Assembly: GCA_023441905.1 (NCBI GenBank)
Contig: JAEZNC010000248.1
Span: 1 to 14,261 of the forward strand
Direction: 5' to 3'
Origin: Bacillota bacterium
GTDB taxonomy: Bacteria > Bacillota > Clostridia > Christensenellales > SZUA-584
DNA: 14,261 bases
Position numbers and translations under genes: made by a program. This document shows positions 1-6,152 of this stretch, one piece after another. The notes under the pieces were generated by a model. That model was not told the origin of the DNA, searched no databases, and saw only the letters and a list, made by a program, of their open reading frames with translations. Position 1 is the first letter of the stretch; each line of letters starts with the position of its first letter.

Positions 1-167
1 TCATGAGAGACCGCGGGGTGTGGCACGAGGTGAAGGGGTTTTCGATCATGGCCACGTACCATCCGGCCGCGCTGCTTCGAAACGAACTGCTGAAAAAGGA
101 CGCGTACAAAGACCTGCTGGCGATAAAACAAAAATACGATGAGACAGGAGACACCCATGAAGCTTGA
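1..167 (+). CDS. Uracil-DNA glycosylase, family 4 type (C-terminal fragment)
   Basis: This is the 3' end of a gene that begins left of the window. The frame is read from base 3 and ends with TGA at 165-167. The visible 54 residues contain an ATYHPAALLRN motif, which matches motif B (HPxxLLRN) of the uracil-DNA glycosylase superfamily, family 4. In that family this loop inserts into the minor groove during excision of uracil from DNA, a base-excision repair step. The remainder is a basic, helical tail ending in DETGDTHEA. The N-terminal catalytic motif and the iron-sulfur cysteines expected for family 4 lie outside the window, so they cannot be checked. The gene overlaps the following paralogue by 11 bases (157-167), so the two are probably translated from one message. 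Another UDG-superfamily member is possible, but the HPAALLRN motif favours family 4. Confidence 0.75.
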   Translation, partial: MRDRGVWHEVKGFSIMATYHPAALLRNELLKKDAYKDLLAIKQKYDETGDTHEA

Positions 168-759
168 CAGCATCTATGCCGACGTGCTGAAAACCGCGCG
201 TGCGTTTCACAGAACCGAAAAGGATCTGGTATACGGAGAAGGCGATGAGAACGCCGCCGTGATGCTGATCGGCGAAGCGCCGGGTGCCGAGGAAACGCGT
301 CTGCTGCGCCCGTTCGTGGGCAAAGCGGGCAAGAATCTCGATGAGTTTTTGTTGGCGCTGAAGCTGCGCCGGCAGGATATCTATATATCGAACGTGGTGA
401 AATTCAGGCCGTATAAGCAGAGCGAAAAGGGGACGCTTTCCAATCGCCCGCCCGAGAAAGAGGAGCTTGCCGCCATGACGCCGCTGCTGCTGCGTGAGAT
501 TGAGGCGATTGCGCCGCGCGTGGTGGTGACATTGGGCAATGTGCCGTTAAAGGCGCTGCATGGCAGCAGCGCGACGATCGGCGGCAGCCATGCCGTGCCA
601 GTGACTGCGCACGCGCTGTCGCACCGATTTATGCTGTTTCCGCTCTACCATCCGGCGAGCATCATTTACAACAGGGCGCTCAAAGCCGTTTATGATGAGG
701 ATTTAAAAAAGCTCCGGAGCTTTTTGGATGCGCTTGGGATTAAGCCCACACTCAAATGA
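157..759 (+). CDS. Uracil-DNA glycosylase superfamily protein, cysteine-free
   Basis: A 200-residue protein of the UDG superfamily, probably acting on uracil in DNA. Motif A is GEAPGAEE (residues 39-46) and motif B is YHPASIIYN (164-172). RPFVGKAGKNL (51-61) and NVVKFRP (79-85) also match the family 4 core. Family 4 enzymes normally carry four cysteines that bind a 4Fe-4S cluster, one of them in the NVVKCRP segment. Here that residue is Phe83 and the whole protein contains no cysteine, so it cannot hold the cluster. I chose the start at 157 because GGAG at 147-150 is correctly spaced; an in-frame ATG at 139 has no ribosome binding site. It overlaps the upstream paralogue by 11 bases and is followed by a terminator at 875-906. 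Uracil removal is inferred from the motifs; a changed substrate range is possible. Confidence 0.8.
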   Translation: MKLDSIYADVLKTARAFHRTEKDLVYGEGDENAAVMLIGEAPGAEETRLLRPFVGKAGKNLDEFLLALKLRRQDIYISNVVKFRPYKQSEKGTLSNRPPEKEELAAMTPLLLREIEAIAPRVVVTLGNVPLKALHGSSATIGGSHAVPVTAHALSHRFMLFPLYHPASIIYNRALKAVYDEDLKKLRSFLDALGIKPTLK

Positions 760-874
760 AATCGCGAAATTCACGGGGTTAAAGGGTGAATACGTAAGAC
801 GATATCCGCCAAGAATGATATATCGCTTTTGGTGCAAAATTGGGACATGTTACAAAAATATTAAAAAAGTCATA

Positions 875-906
875 GAAGCGTAACAAACCCGTGACGCTTC
901 TTTTTT
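875..906 (+). terminator. Intrinsic terminator after the UDG pair
   Basis: GAAGCGT (875-881) pairs with ACGCTTC (894-900). Two further pairs beyond one A/G mismatch leave a six-base loop. A run of six T follows at 901-906. It lies 116 bases after the stop codon of the second UDG gene and is the first good terminator downstream of it. Confidence 0.75.
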
Positions 907-942
907 CTGTTGTTTTCTTCATCTTTTGTGTATGGACGGCGT

Positions 943-976
943 TTGCGTTTTGCAGCGGGGCTATGGATAATATAAT
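943..976 (+). promoter_or_regulatory. Candidate promoter for a small RNA
   Basis: TTGCGT at 943-948, a 17-base spacer, and GATAAT at 966-971 form a plausible sigma-70/SigA promoter. A perfect TATAAT at 971-976 overlaps it but has poorer -35 choices (TTTTGC at 948-953 with 17 bases). Transcription would start near 978-984. The next terminator on this strand is at 1103-1130. Confidence 0.45.
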
Positions 977-979
977 CAA

Positions 980-1130
980 TGGCAAACGGTGGAGCGGTGA
1001 AGAAGGTAAGCAGCTTAAAAACGCCGACAGCGATGGCGCTCAGATACCTGCAAAGTTTAGACTGACCTCCTAACCACGCCCCGGATACGGGGAAGCTCGA
1101 AGCGGCGCAGCATGCGCCGTTTTTCTTTTT
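980..1130 (+). ncRNA. Candidate structured small RNA, unidentified
   Basis: About 145 bases lie between a plausible promoter and a strong terminator, with no convincing coding frame. Several pairings can be drawn by eye: GGT-GGAG (988-994) with CTCC-ta-ACC (1067-1075), AGGTA (1004-1008) with TACCT (1045-1049), CGCC (1022-1025) with GGCG (1035-1038), and CCCCG (1079-1083) with CGGGG (1088-1092) around a GATA loop. A competing helix is GAGCG (992-996) with CGCTC (1037-1041). I compared it from memory with 6S, SRP, c-di-GMP, c-di-AMP, SAM, THF and T-box RNAs and found no convincing match. The next gene starts about 345 bases beyond the terminator, so it is more likely a free-standing RNA than a leader. 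Function unknown. Confidence 0.4.
1103..1130 (+). terminator. Strong intrinsic terminator (end of candidate small RNA)
   Basis: CGGCGCA (1103-1109) pairs perfectly with TGCGCCG (1113-1119) around a GCA loop. TTTTTT-C-TTTTT follows (1120-1130, one C interruption) and A residues lie just upstream of the stem. No gene ends nearby on the + strand, which is the main reason to suspect a non-coding transcript here. Confidence 0.8.
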
Positions 1131-1474
1131 CTGGCCAGATCTGATTCAACCACCATGATGCAGAGGCGCGCAAGATTTGAAACAGCGCTGCGATTTCTGC
1201 CGTATCGCATGCGGACTCTCTGATCATATAACCGAATCATCCGATCTCCTGCAAATCAGCACCATTCATGAGCGAATGGACAAAAGATATAAATCTTTTA
1301 ATAACAGAAATGACTCTTTCAACTTGTACTCTGAATACCCCAGCTTCCCCCCCCGCTTATTCTGTTTTTAAAAGAGATTATACTTTTAACCTTTTATTGA
1401 GCGTGAAAATAGCTTTCCCTGCCCGACACATAGGTGTATGATCACAGATGAAATTCACAATACAGGAGAGACGA
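1131..1474. other. Gene-free stretch before the PQ-loop gene
   Basis: No convincing gene. It is AT-richer than the flanks from about 1280 on. The only structure seen is AAAAGAT (1282-1288) paired with ATCTTTT (1293-1299), an AT-rich palindrome around a four-base loop, and a run of eight C near 1350. A short frame starting TTG at 1177 encodes a CxFCxIACG string recalling HIT proteins but has no ribosome binding site. Confidence 0.5.
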
Positions 1475-1792
1475 ATGATGATTGATCTTATGGAAGCATT
1501 GATGATTATCTGTTTTGGCTTGTCGTGGCCGATTTCCATCTATCGGTCGTACAAATCTCGAACGGCAAAGGGCAAAAGCCTGCTTTTTGAAGTGTTTGTG
1601 TGGATCGGCTACATATTCGGCATCACACGCAAGTTCATGCAATACGCCGGTGCCGCGGGTACAGGCCTGAGCTTTCTGTTTTATATGGGCTGGGTTTTTT
1701 ACGTGCTGAATATTATAGAAATTACAATCGATATATGTCTCTATTTCCGCAATGTAAGGCTGGACAAAGCAAGAGAAAGCTGCCTGCAATAG
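1475..1792 (+). CDS. Small membrane protein, PQ-loop/SemiSWEET-like
   Basis: A 105-residue protein with three predicted membrane helices at about residues 5-24, 37-54 and 65-90. Between helices 1 and 2 lies a Pro-containing, basic segment, SWPISIYRSYKSRTAKGKS, which resembles the PQ-loop repeat (P, then K/S-rich, then a KGxS turn). Length and topology fit SemiSWEET-type half-transporters, which dimerise to carry small molecules such as sugars. The substrate here is unknown. I chose ATG 1475 because GGAG at 1465-1468 is six bases upstream; an in-frame ATG at 1448 and a second ATG at 1478 are alternatives. The gene stands alone: a terminator lies 345 bases before it, and the folD promoter begins 23 bases after it. 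The PQ-loop assignment rests on motif resemblance and helix count. Confidence 0.65.
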   Translation: MMIDLMEALMIICFGLSWPISIYRSYKSRTAKGKSLLFEVFVWIGYIFGITRKFMQYAGAAGTGLSFLFYMGWVFYVLNIIEITIDICLYFRNVRLDKARESCLQ

Positions 1793-1814
1793 GCGTTTAT
1801 GGACGCATTGTGTA

Positions 1815-1844
1815 TTGACTTAAGTCAGCACTAGCCCTTATACT
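1815..1844 (+). promoter_or_regulatory. Promoter of the ZTP riboswitch-folD transcript
   Basis: TTGACT (1815-1820), an 18-base spacer and TATACT (1839-1844) give a good SigA-type promoter. Transcription would start near 1851, immediately before the first strand of riboswitch helix P1 at 1854. Confidence 0.75.
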
Positions 1845-1850
1845 TTTTTT

Positions 1851-1951
1851 GAACCATACGACTGGCGGAAGTGGATTGACCACAAGGGAGTATGGGCGCT
1901 GTAGATTGTCGGCCGCCTGGGCATAAGCTTGTCCGGCGGTTTTTATTTTTT
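1851..1951 (+). promoter_or_regulatory. ZTP (pfl) riboswitch with intrinsic terminator
   Basis: The hallmark elements are all present. P1 is CCATAC (1854-1859) with GTATGG (1890-1895). The conserved ACTGGCGGA segment follows P1 at 1861-1869. P2 is GTGG (1871-1874) with CCAC (1880-1883), followed by AGGGAG. The conserved GCCGCCTGGGCA block lies at 1912-1922. CCGCC (1913-1917) can instead pair with GGCGG (1935-1939), followed by TTTTT-A-TTTTTT (1940-1951), making a terminator. The same CCGCC belongs to the ligand-binding P3/pseudoknot region, so ZTP/ZMP binding should block the terminator and turn folD on. ZTP riboswitches upstream of folD and other one-carbon or purine genes are well established; the on-switch logic here is inferred from the overlap. 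Confidence 0.95.
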
Positions 1952-1965
1952 GACGGAGGTTATTT

Positions 1966-2817
1966 ATGAAACAACCCATCATCATGGACGGCAGGGTGCT
2001 TGCTAAAGAGATCGAAAAGGATTTGTGTATGCGCGCCCGGCGCGTCATCGAAAAGACGGGCAAGGTGCCCATGCTTGCGACAATACTCGTGGGGGATAAC
2101 CCCGCATCTGTCACGTATGTGCGCATGAAGGGCAACGCGTGCAAGCGCGTGGGCATTGATTCGCTGCGCGTGGCGCTGCCGGATAGCACGACGACGGAGC
2201 AGCTGCTCGCCAAAATTGAGGAGCTCAATGCGGATGAAAACGTCTGCGGCATCCTGCTGCAGCATCCCGTGCCGGGGCAGATCGACGAACAGCGATGCTT
2301 CAACGCGATTGCGATGGACAAGGACACGGACGGCGTGAACACGAGCAGCTTCGGCGCGATGACGATGGCGCTTGGCGCTTTCAAGCCCGCCACGCCGCTC
2401 TCGGTGATGGCGCTGCTTAAACGGTACGGCATCGATGCTGCGGGCAAAGAAGCCGTGGTTGTGGGGCGCAGCCCGATCCTCGGCAAGCCCGTGGCGATGC
2501 TGCTGCTTAACGCGGACGCGACCGTGACAATATGCCACAGCAAAACGAAGAACCTGCCCGAGATTGTGAAACGCGCCGATATCGTCGTGGCGGCGGTGGG
2601 GCGCGCGAAGTTCATTCAGGCGGATTGGGTGAAGGACGGCGCGGTGCTGATTGACGCGGGGTATAACGAAGGCAACGTGGGCGATATCGATCTGGAGAAC
2701 GCGGCACCAAAATCGAGCGCGTATACACCGGTGCCGGGCGGCGTGGGGCCGGTGACCATTGCGAAACTGATTGAGCAGACGGTGGAAGCGGCGGAAAGAA
2801 AAGCGGGGCGGAGCTAA
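1966..2817 (+). CDS. folD: Bifunctional methylene-THF dehydrogenase / methenyl-THF cyclohydrolase FolD
   Basis: Cytosolic FolD oxidises 5,10-methylene-tetrahydrofolate to 5,10-methenyl-THF with NAD(P)+, then hydrolyses it to 10-formyl-THF, the formyl donor for purine and initiator-tRNA synthesis. The 283-residue length is normal. Key residues are visible: Tyr51 and the catalytic Lys55 in YVRMKGNACK, the folate-binding GILLQHPVPGQID (95-107), Asp122 in DKDTDG (118-123), the Rossmann VVVGRSPILGKP (164-175), and PVPGGVGP (255-262). It is a somewhat divergent FolD: GVNTSSFG follows DTDG where GF/GLHPxNxG is usual, and PATP (141-144) replaces PCTP. GGAGG at 1955-1959 sits six bases before the ATG. 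The gene is controlled by the ZTP riboswitch immediately upstream, which fits its role in relieving 10-formyl-THF shortage. It is followed by a repeat-rich gap and forms a single-gene unit. Confidence 0.96.
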   Translation: MKQPIIMDGRVLAKEIEKDLCMRARRVIEKTGKVPMLATILVGDNPASVTYVRMKGNACKRVGIDSLRVALPDSTTTEQLLAKIEELNADENVCGILLQHPVPGQIDEQRCFNAIAMDKDTDGVNTSSFGAMTMALGAFKPATPLSVMALLKRYGIDAAGKEAVVVGRSPILGKPVAMLLLNADATVTICHSKTKNLPEIVKRADIVVAAVGRAKFIQADWVKDGAVLIDAGYNEGNVGDIDLENAAPKSSAYTPVPGGVGPVTIAKLIEQTVEAAERKAGRS

Positions 2818-2852
2818 GAAGACTCGCTGACAAAAATCGATTTTCATTTGGC

Positions 2853-2967
2853 AATCCTCCGTCGCACTGCGTGCGCCACCTCCTTTCAAAAGGAGGCTTT
2901 CTCTTAAAGCGTTTATGTTTTGAAGGCTTCTTTGGAAAGGAGCTGTCAGCGAAGCTGACTGAGGATT
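2853..2967. repeat. 115-bp inverted intergenic element
   Basis: The ends AATCCTC (2853-2859) and GAGGATT (2961-2967) are exact inverted repeats. Inside each end is a GC-rich hairpin: CGCAC-tgc-GTGCG (2863-2875) on the left and GTCAGC-gaa-GCTGAC (2945-2959) on the right. Next inward, CCTCCTTT (2879-2886) faces AAAGGAG (2936-2942). The overall layout is two hairpin-bearing arms in opposite orientation, like a small non-autonomous palindromic element. No transposase is present. Confidence 0.55.
2879..2904 (+). terminator. Possible folD terminator inside the repeat
   Basis: CCTCCTTT (2879-2886) pairs perfectly with AAAGGAGG (2889-2896) around a CA loop, and a broken T tract (CTTTCTCTT) follows. 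It could end the folD transcript 62 bases after the stop codon. The T tract is poor, and the hairpin is also part of the inverted element. Confidence 0.4.
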
Positions 2968-3036
2968 GAGGGTATAACCCAGCTATTAATATAGAACATG
3001 GGATTCTTCCTCCCTGCGGTCGTCAGAATGACATGA
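2945..3036. repeat. Composite intergenic repeat, copy A
   Basis: It begins with GTCAGCGAAGC and GAGGATTGAGGG, has a variable middle, and ends with a 38-base core (2999-3036) that is identical to bases 3194-3231. The core starts TGGGATTCTTCC and ends CAGAATGACATGA; ATTCT and AGAAT within it are inverted, so it can fold. The first 28 bases match copy B at 26 positions. Confidence 0.8.
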
Positions 3037-3131
3037 AGGTAAATCGGCGATATGCAATCGGCGGATGTTCAACATCCTAAAGAGTATACGTGGACGACCC
3101 CACGGAGAACAGGCTCCTATGGAAGAGAACG

Positions 3132-3231
3132 GTCAGCGAAGCTTGCTGAGGATTGAGGGAAGCCGCACGAACAACGGCTATCGATATTAGACGTGGGATT
3201 CTTCCTCCCTGCGGTCGTCAGAATGACATGA
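3132..3231. repeat. Composite intergenic repeat, copy B
   Basis: Direct repeat of copy A, 187 bases downstream. The head (3132-3159) differs from copy A at two positions and the 38-base tail core (3194-3231) is identical, while the middle differs in sequence and is eight bases longer. Conserved ends with a variable middle suggest two separately spreading modules or a selected folded form. Confidence 0.8.
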
Positions 3232-3274
3232 TAGCAGATCGGGCGCATAGAGCCTTTTATGGAGACATCAAATC

Positions 3275-3302
3275 AAAAAAGCCTTCGGCGTTTGCCGAAG
3301 GC
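3275..3302 (-). terminator. Intrinsic terminator of tkt
   Basis: GCCTTCGGC (3281-3289) and GCCGAAGGC (3294-3302) form a perfect nine-pair stem around a four-base loop. Six A on the + strand (3275-3280) become the U tract of the - strand transcript. It sits 20 bases after the tkt stop codon. Confidence 0.93.
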
Positions 3303-3322
3303 TTTCGTTGCTTATAAGGAGA

Positions 3323-5305
3323 TTATTTCCCGAGCACTTCAATGGCTTTCTGCGCAACATTGTCGACAGTGAGGCCGAAGGCTTCGTAAAGCTTGGGTGC
3401 CGGGCCGGACGCGCCGAAATGATCGAGAGCGACGATCGTACCCTTGCCCGCGTATTTGTGCCAGCCGAACGAGGCCGCGGCTTCCACAACCACGCGCTTG
3501 TCGAGTGCATCCGGGAGCACGCTCTGCTTGTAGGCCTCATCCTGCTCCTCAAACACATCCACACACGGCATGGAAACCACGCGCGCGATGATGCCCTGCT
3601 CCAACAGCTTCTGGGCCGCCTTGTAGCAGATTTCCACTTCGCTGCCCGTGCCGATGAGGATCACCGACGGGTCTGCGCCGAAGTCTTTTAACACATAGCC
3701 GCCGAGGAGTGCGGCTTCGCCCGTCTCATCATAAAGCGGCAGTGTCTGGCGCGAGAGCGCAATCACGGAGGGGCCGGTGGCTGTCAGCGCGGAGATGTAA
3801 GCCGCTGCCGTTTCCTTGGAATCGGCCGGACGCCACATATAGGTGTTGGGTGTGGCGCGCATGCAGGCCAGCTGCTCAATGGGCTGATGCGTCGGGCCGT
3901 CTTCGCCCACGCCGATGCTGTCGTGCGTCATCACATAAATCACGGGCAGGCCCATCAAAGCAGACATACGCACCGCGTTCTTTAAATAATCGGTAAATAC
4001 GAAGAACGTCGCCACATACGGAATTACGCCGCCGTGCAGCGCAAGGCCGTTCGCAATCGCCGCCATCGCGAATTCGCGGATGCCGTAATGAATGTTGCTG
4101 CCCTCGGGGCAGTCGGGCGCGAAATACGGTTTGTTTTTAATCACCGAGACGTTGGAGGGGCCAAGGTCGGCGCTGCCGCCGAACAGGCCGGGCAGCTTCT
4201 CGGCAAGGCGGTTCAGCATAATGCCGGAGGACTGGCGCGTGGCCAGCGGTTTATCAAACTCGTAGAACGATTTGTCGTTGAGAACACTTAAGTCAACCGG
4301 ATTAAAGCATTGTTTCCAAAGCTCCGCCATCTCGGGGAACTTGCTGCAATAGTCGGCGAACATCTTGTTCCATTGTTCTTCGGCTGCGGTATAAGCCTTC
4401 TGGCGCTTTTCGGCTTCGGCCTTCACTTCGTCCGGCACATAGAAGCTTTCTTTGTATGTCCAGCCGAGCGTCTCTTTGAGTAAGCCGATGTTCTCGTCGC
4501 CGAGCGGTGACCCGTGGCACGAGGCTTTGCCCTGCACAGCGGGGCAGCCGTAGCCGATGGCTGTGTTGATGATGATGATGGAGGGCTTGCCCGTTTCCGC
4601 TTTTGCGGCGGCAATCGCTTTGTCGATGCTGTCCATATCCTCGTTGCCGTTTTCCACGTGCAGCACCTGCCAGCCGTAAGCGTCAAAGCGCTTAGCGACA
4701 TCTTCGTCAAACGCGAAGTCCGTCTCGCCTTCGATGGTGATCTTGTTCCGGTCGTATAGCAGAATCAGCTTGCCGAGCTTGAGTGTGCCCGCAAGCGAGC
4801 AGGCCTCAGAAGCGACGCCTTCCATCAGACAGCCGTCGCCCGACAGCGCGTATGTATAGTGGCCCACCACGTTGTAGCCGTCTTTGTTGAACATTGCGGC
4901 GAGATGCGCTTCGGCCATCGCCATACCGACGGCGTTCGCGATGCCCTGACCGAGCGGGCCGGTGGTTGTCTCGATGCCAGCAATGTGGCCGTATTCTGGG
5001 TGACCGGCGGTTTTTGAACCGTATTGACGGAAGTTCTTGAGCTCGTCAATGGTGGCGTCTTCATAGCCGAAGGTGTGCAGCAATGCGTAAAGCAGCATCG
5101 AGCCATGACCGGCTGAGAGCACGAAACGGTCTCTGTCCGCCCAGGACGGGTTTTTGGGGTTGTGTTTCAGATGTTTGGCCCAGAGCGTATATGCCATGGG
5201 GGCGGCACCGAGAGGCAGGCCGGGATGGCCGCTGTGTGCTTTCTGTACGCCCTCGACAGCCAGTATACGGATGGTGTTGACGGATAGGTTGTCCACGTTA
5301 TTCAT
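3323..5305 (-). CDS. tkt: Transketolase
   Basis: Thiamine diphosphate-dependent cytosolic enzyme that moves two-carbon ketol units between sugar phosphates in the non-oxidative pentose phosphate pathway, linking glycolysis to ribose and erythrose phosphates. The 660-residue length is typical of the full-length single-chain form. From the N-terminus one sees SGHPGLPLGAAP (about 25-36), GHGSMLLYALLH, TTGPLGQGIANAVG, the ThDP-binding GDGCLMEG with YDRNKITIEG about 30 residues later, the IREFAM segment containing the conserved catalytic Glu, and HDSIGVGEDGPTHQP in the pyrimidine-binding domain. I chose the ATG at 5305 because GAGGAGG (5317-5311) lies five bases upstream; an in-frame ATG 27 codons earlier has no such site and lies upstream of the usual N-terminus. 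It has its own promoter (5385-5413) and terminator, so it appears independent of the yugP operon. Confidence 0.97.
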   Translation of the reverse strand: MNNVDNLSVNTIRILAVEGVQKAHSGHPGLPLGAAPMAYTLWAKHLKHNPKNPSWADRDRFVLSAGHGSMLLYALLHTFGYEDATIDELKNFRQYGSKTAGHPEYGHIAGIETTTGPLGQGIANAVGMAMAEAHLAAMFNKDGYNVVGHYTYALSGDGCLMEGVASEACSLAGTLKLGKLILLYDRNKITIEGETDFAFDEDVAKRFDAYGWQVLHVENGNEDMDSIDKAIAAAKAETGKPSIIIINTAIGYGCPAVQGKASCHGSPLGDENIGLLKETLGWTYKESFYVPDEVKAEAEKRQKAYTAAEEQWNKMFADYCSKFPEMAELWKQCFNPVDLSVLNDKSFYEFDKPLATRQSSGIMLNRLAEKLPGLFGGSADLGPSNVSVIKNKPYFAPDCPEGSNIHYGIREFAMAAIANGLALHGGVIPYVATFFVFTDYLKNAVRMSALMGLPVIYVMTHDSIGVGEDGPTHQPIEQLACMRATPNTYMWRPADSKETAAAYISALTATGPSVIALSRQTLPLYDETGEAALLGGYVLKDFGADPSVILIGTGSEVEICYKAAQKLLEQGIIARVVSMPCVDVFEEQDEAYKQSVLPDALDKRVVVEAAASFGWHKYAGKGTIVALDHFGASGPAPKLYEAFGLTVDNVAQKAIEVLGK

Positions 5306-5384
5306 TGTATCCTCCTCAAGAATATTATACGGATAAACCGTCTGTTTCCGTAAGAGTTTCGCAGGTTTCGAACATATCAGACCC

Positions 5385-5413
5385 ATTATAGTGTTTATTC
5401 TTGTAAATCACAA
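5385..5413 (-). promoter_or_regulatory. Promoter of tkt
   Basis: Read on the - strand, TTGTGA (5413-5408), a 17-base spacer and a perfect TATAAT (5390-5385) are present. The predicted start near 5378 gives an untranslated leader of about 70 bases before the tkt ATG. The leader can form a small ACGGA/TCCGT hairpin (5352-5330 region), for which no function is evident. Confidence 0.7.
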
Positions 5414-5432
5414 CAACGAAAAAGCTAATTTC

Positions 5433-6128
5433 TTATCTGCGGCGGGAAAGCATGGTAAAACGCAGCACATTGAGCAGCGCGACAAGCGTGGCGGCCACAT
5501 AAGTGAGAGCCGCGGCTTCAAGCATTTTCTTTGCACCGTATTGTTCTTCGTCTGTGAGAACGCCTTGAGATTGTAATGCTGCCATTGCGCGCCGGGATGC
5601 GTTGAACTCCACGGGCAGCGTGATCAGTTGAAATGCGAAAATGGCAAGGAAGATATACACGGCGATATTGATCGTATCCTTAAAGCCCATCATCAGCCCG
5701 AGTATCAGTATCGGCCAGAGCAGATACGACGCGGCGCTGACCACGGGCGCGATCAGGCTGCGCAGGTTCAGTGCGAAATAGCCTGTACTGTGCTGAATGG
5801 CGTGGCCTGATTCATGCGCAGCCACCGCCACCGCGGCCACCGAGCTGCCCGAATAGTTTGATTCGGATAGGTTCAGCGTTTTCTTGCGCGGATTGTAATG
5901 GTCGGACAGCCTGCCGCCGGTCGGCACAATCTGAACGTGATGAACACCGTTTGCCGCGAGTATGCGCGATGCGGCTTCGCGGCCCGTGATGCCGCTCATC
6001 ACGGGCATTTTTGAGTATGTCTGATAAGCGCGGTTGACCTTTGACTGGGCCCACATCGCCACGATGATGCCGGGTATGATCAAAAAAATCGTCCAGTCCA
6101 TATAATAGTAATTTGCAAATTGAAACAT
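5433..6128 (-). CDS. yugP: YugP-family membrane zinc metallopeptidase
   Basis: A 231-residue membrane protein of the YugP / neutral zinc metallopeptidase family (Pfam Zn_peptidase_2). The zinc and catalytic motif is HESGH (His105, Glu106, His109) in AVAAHESGHAIQH. The family-typical LPVEFNASRRAM segment lies further on and probably supplies the third metal ligand. Helices are predicted at about 12-27, 125-150, 155-175 and 205-220. GGAGG at 6140-6136 sits seven bases before the ATG. It follows the Gx-transporter gene by only 24 bases with no terminator between, so it is the last gene of the apbE operon. The physiological substrate of the family is not well known. Membrane-protein quality control is a reasonable guess, and any link to the flavin genes upstream is inference from the operon alone. 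Confidence 0.9.
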   Translation of the reverse strand: MFQFANYYYMDWTIFLIIPGIIVAMWAQSKVNRAYQTYSKMPVMSGITGREAASRILAANGVHHVQIVPTGGRLSDHYNPRKKTLNLSESNYSGSSVAAVAVAAHESGHAIQHSTGYFALNLRSLIAPVVSAASYLLWPILILGLMMGFKDTINIAVYIFLAIFAFQLITLPVEFNASRRAMAALQSQGVLTDEEQYGAKKMLEAAALTYVAATLVALLNVLRFTMLSRRR

Positions 6129-6152
6129 AGCAGCACCTCCGTATCACGTTTA

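Larger units (their letters stand above)
2818..3274. other. Gene-free, repeat-rich region between folD and tkt
   Basis: No coding frame with a ribosome binding site was found. The stretch is built almost entirely of hairpins and repeats: an inverted element at 2853-2967 and two composite repeat units at 2945-3036 and 3132-3231. Between the units is a 15-base palindrome GGATGTT-c-AACATCC (3063-3077). folD and tkt converge here. Confidence 0.7.

Noticed and set aside
779..985. 68-residue frame on the - strand
   Set aside because: No ribosome binding site or recognisable motif, and it runs through a terminator and a promoter.
891..1073. 60-residue frame with a hydrophobic N-terminus
   Set aside because: It starts inside the terminator stem with GTG and no ribosome binding site, and overlaps the candidate small RNA promoter and body.
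980..1130. c-di-AMP (ydaO) riboswitch, suggested by GGAGCGG, CCGACAGC and CTAACC strings
   Set aside because: The elements are in the wrong order and spacing for the class, and no gene follows the terminator within a normal distance.
980..1130. Bacterial SRP RNA, suggested by GAAGGTAAGCAGC
   Set aside because: The symmetric internal loop and GGAA tetraloop hairpin of SRP domain IV cannot be formed around this string.
1177..1371. Short frame whose start reads CDFCRIACG, like the opening of HIT-family proteins
   Set aside because: It has a TTG start, no ribosome binding site, no HxHxH motif and a low-complexity tail. At most it is a decayed fragment, and chance is as likely.
1448..1474. Upstream in-frame ATG of the PQ-loop protein
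   Set aside because: No ribosome binding site precedes it, whereas GGAG is ideally placed for ATG 1475.
2853..3231. CRISPR array
   Set aside because: Only two composite units of unequal length with a 150-bp period, and no regular spacer pattern or cas genes.
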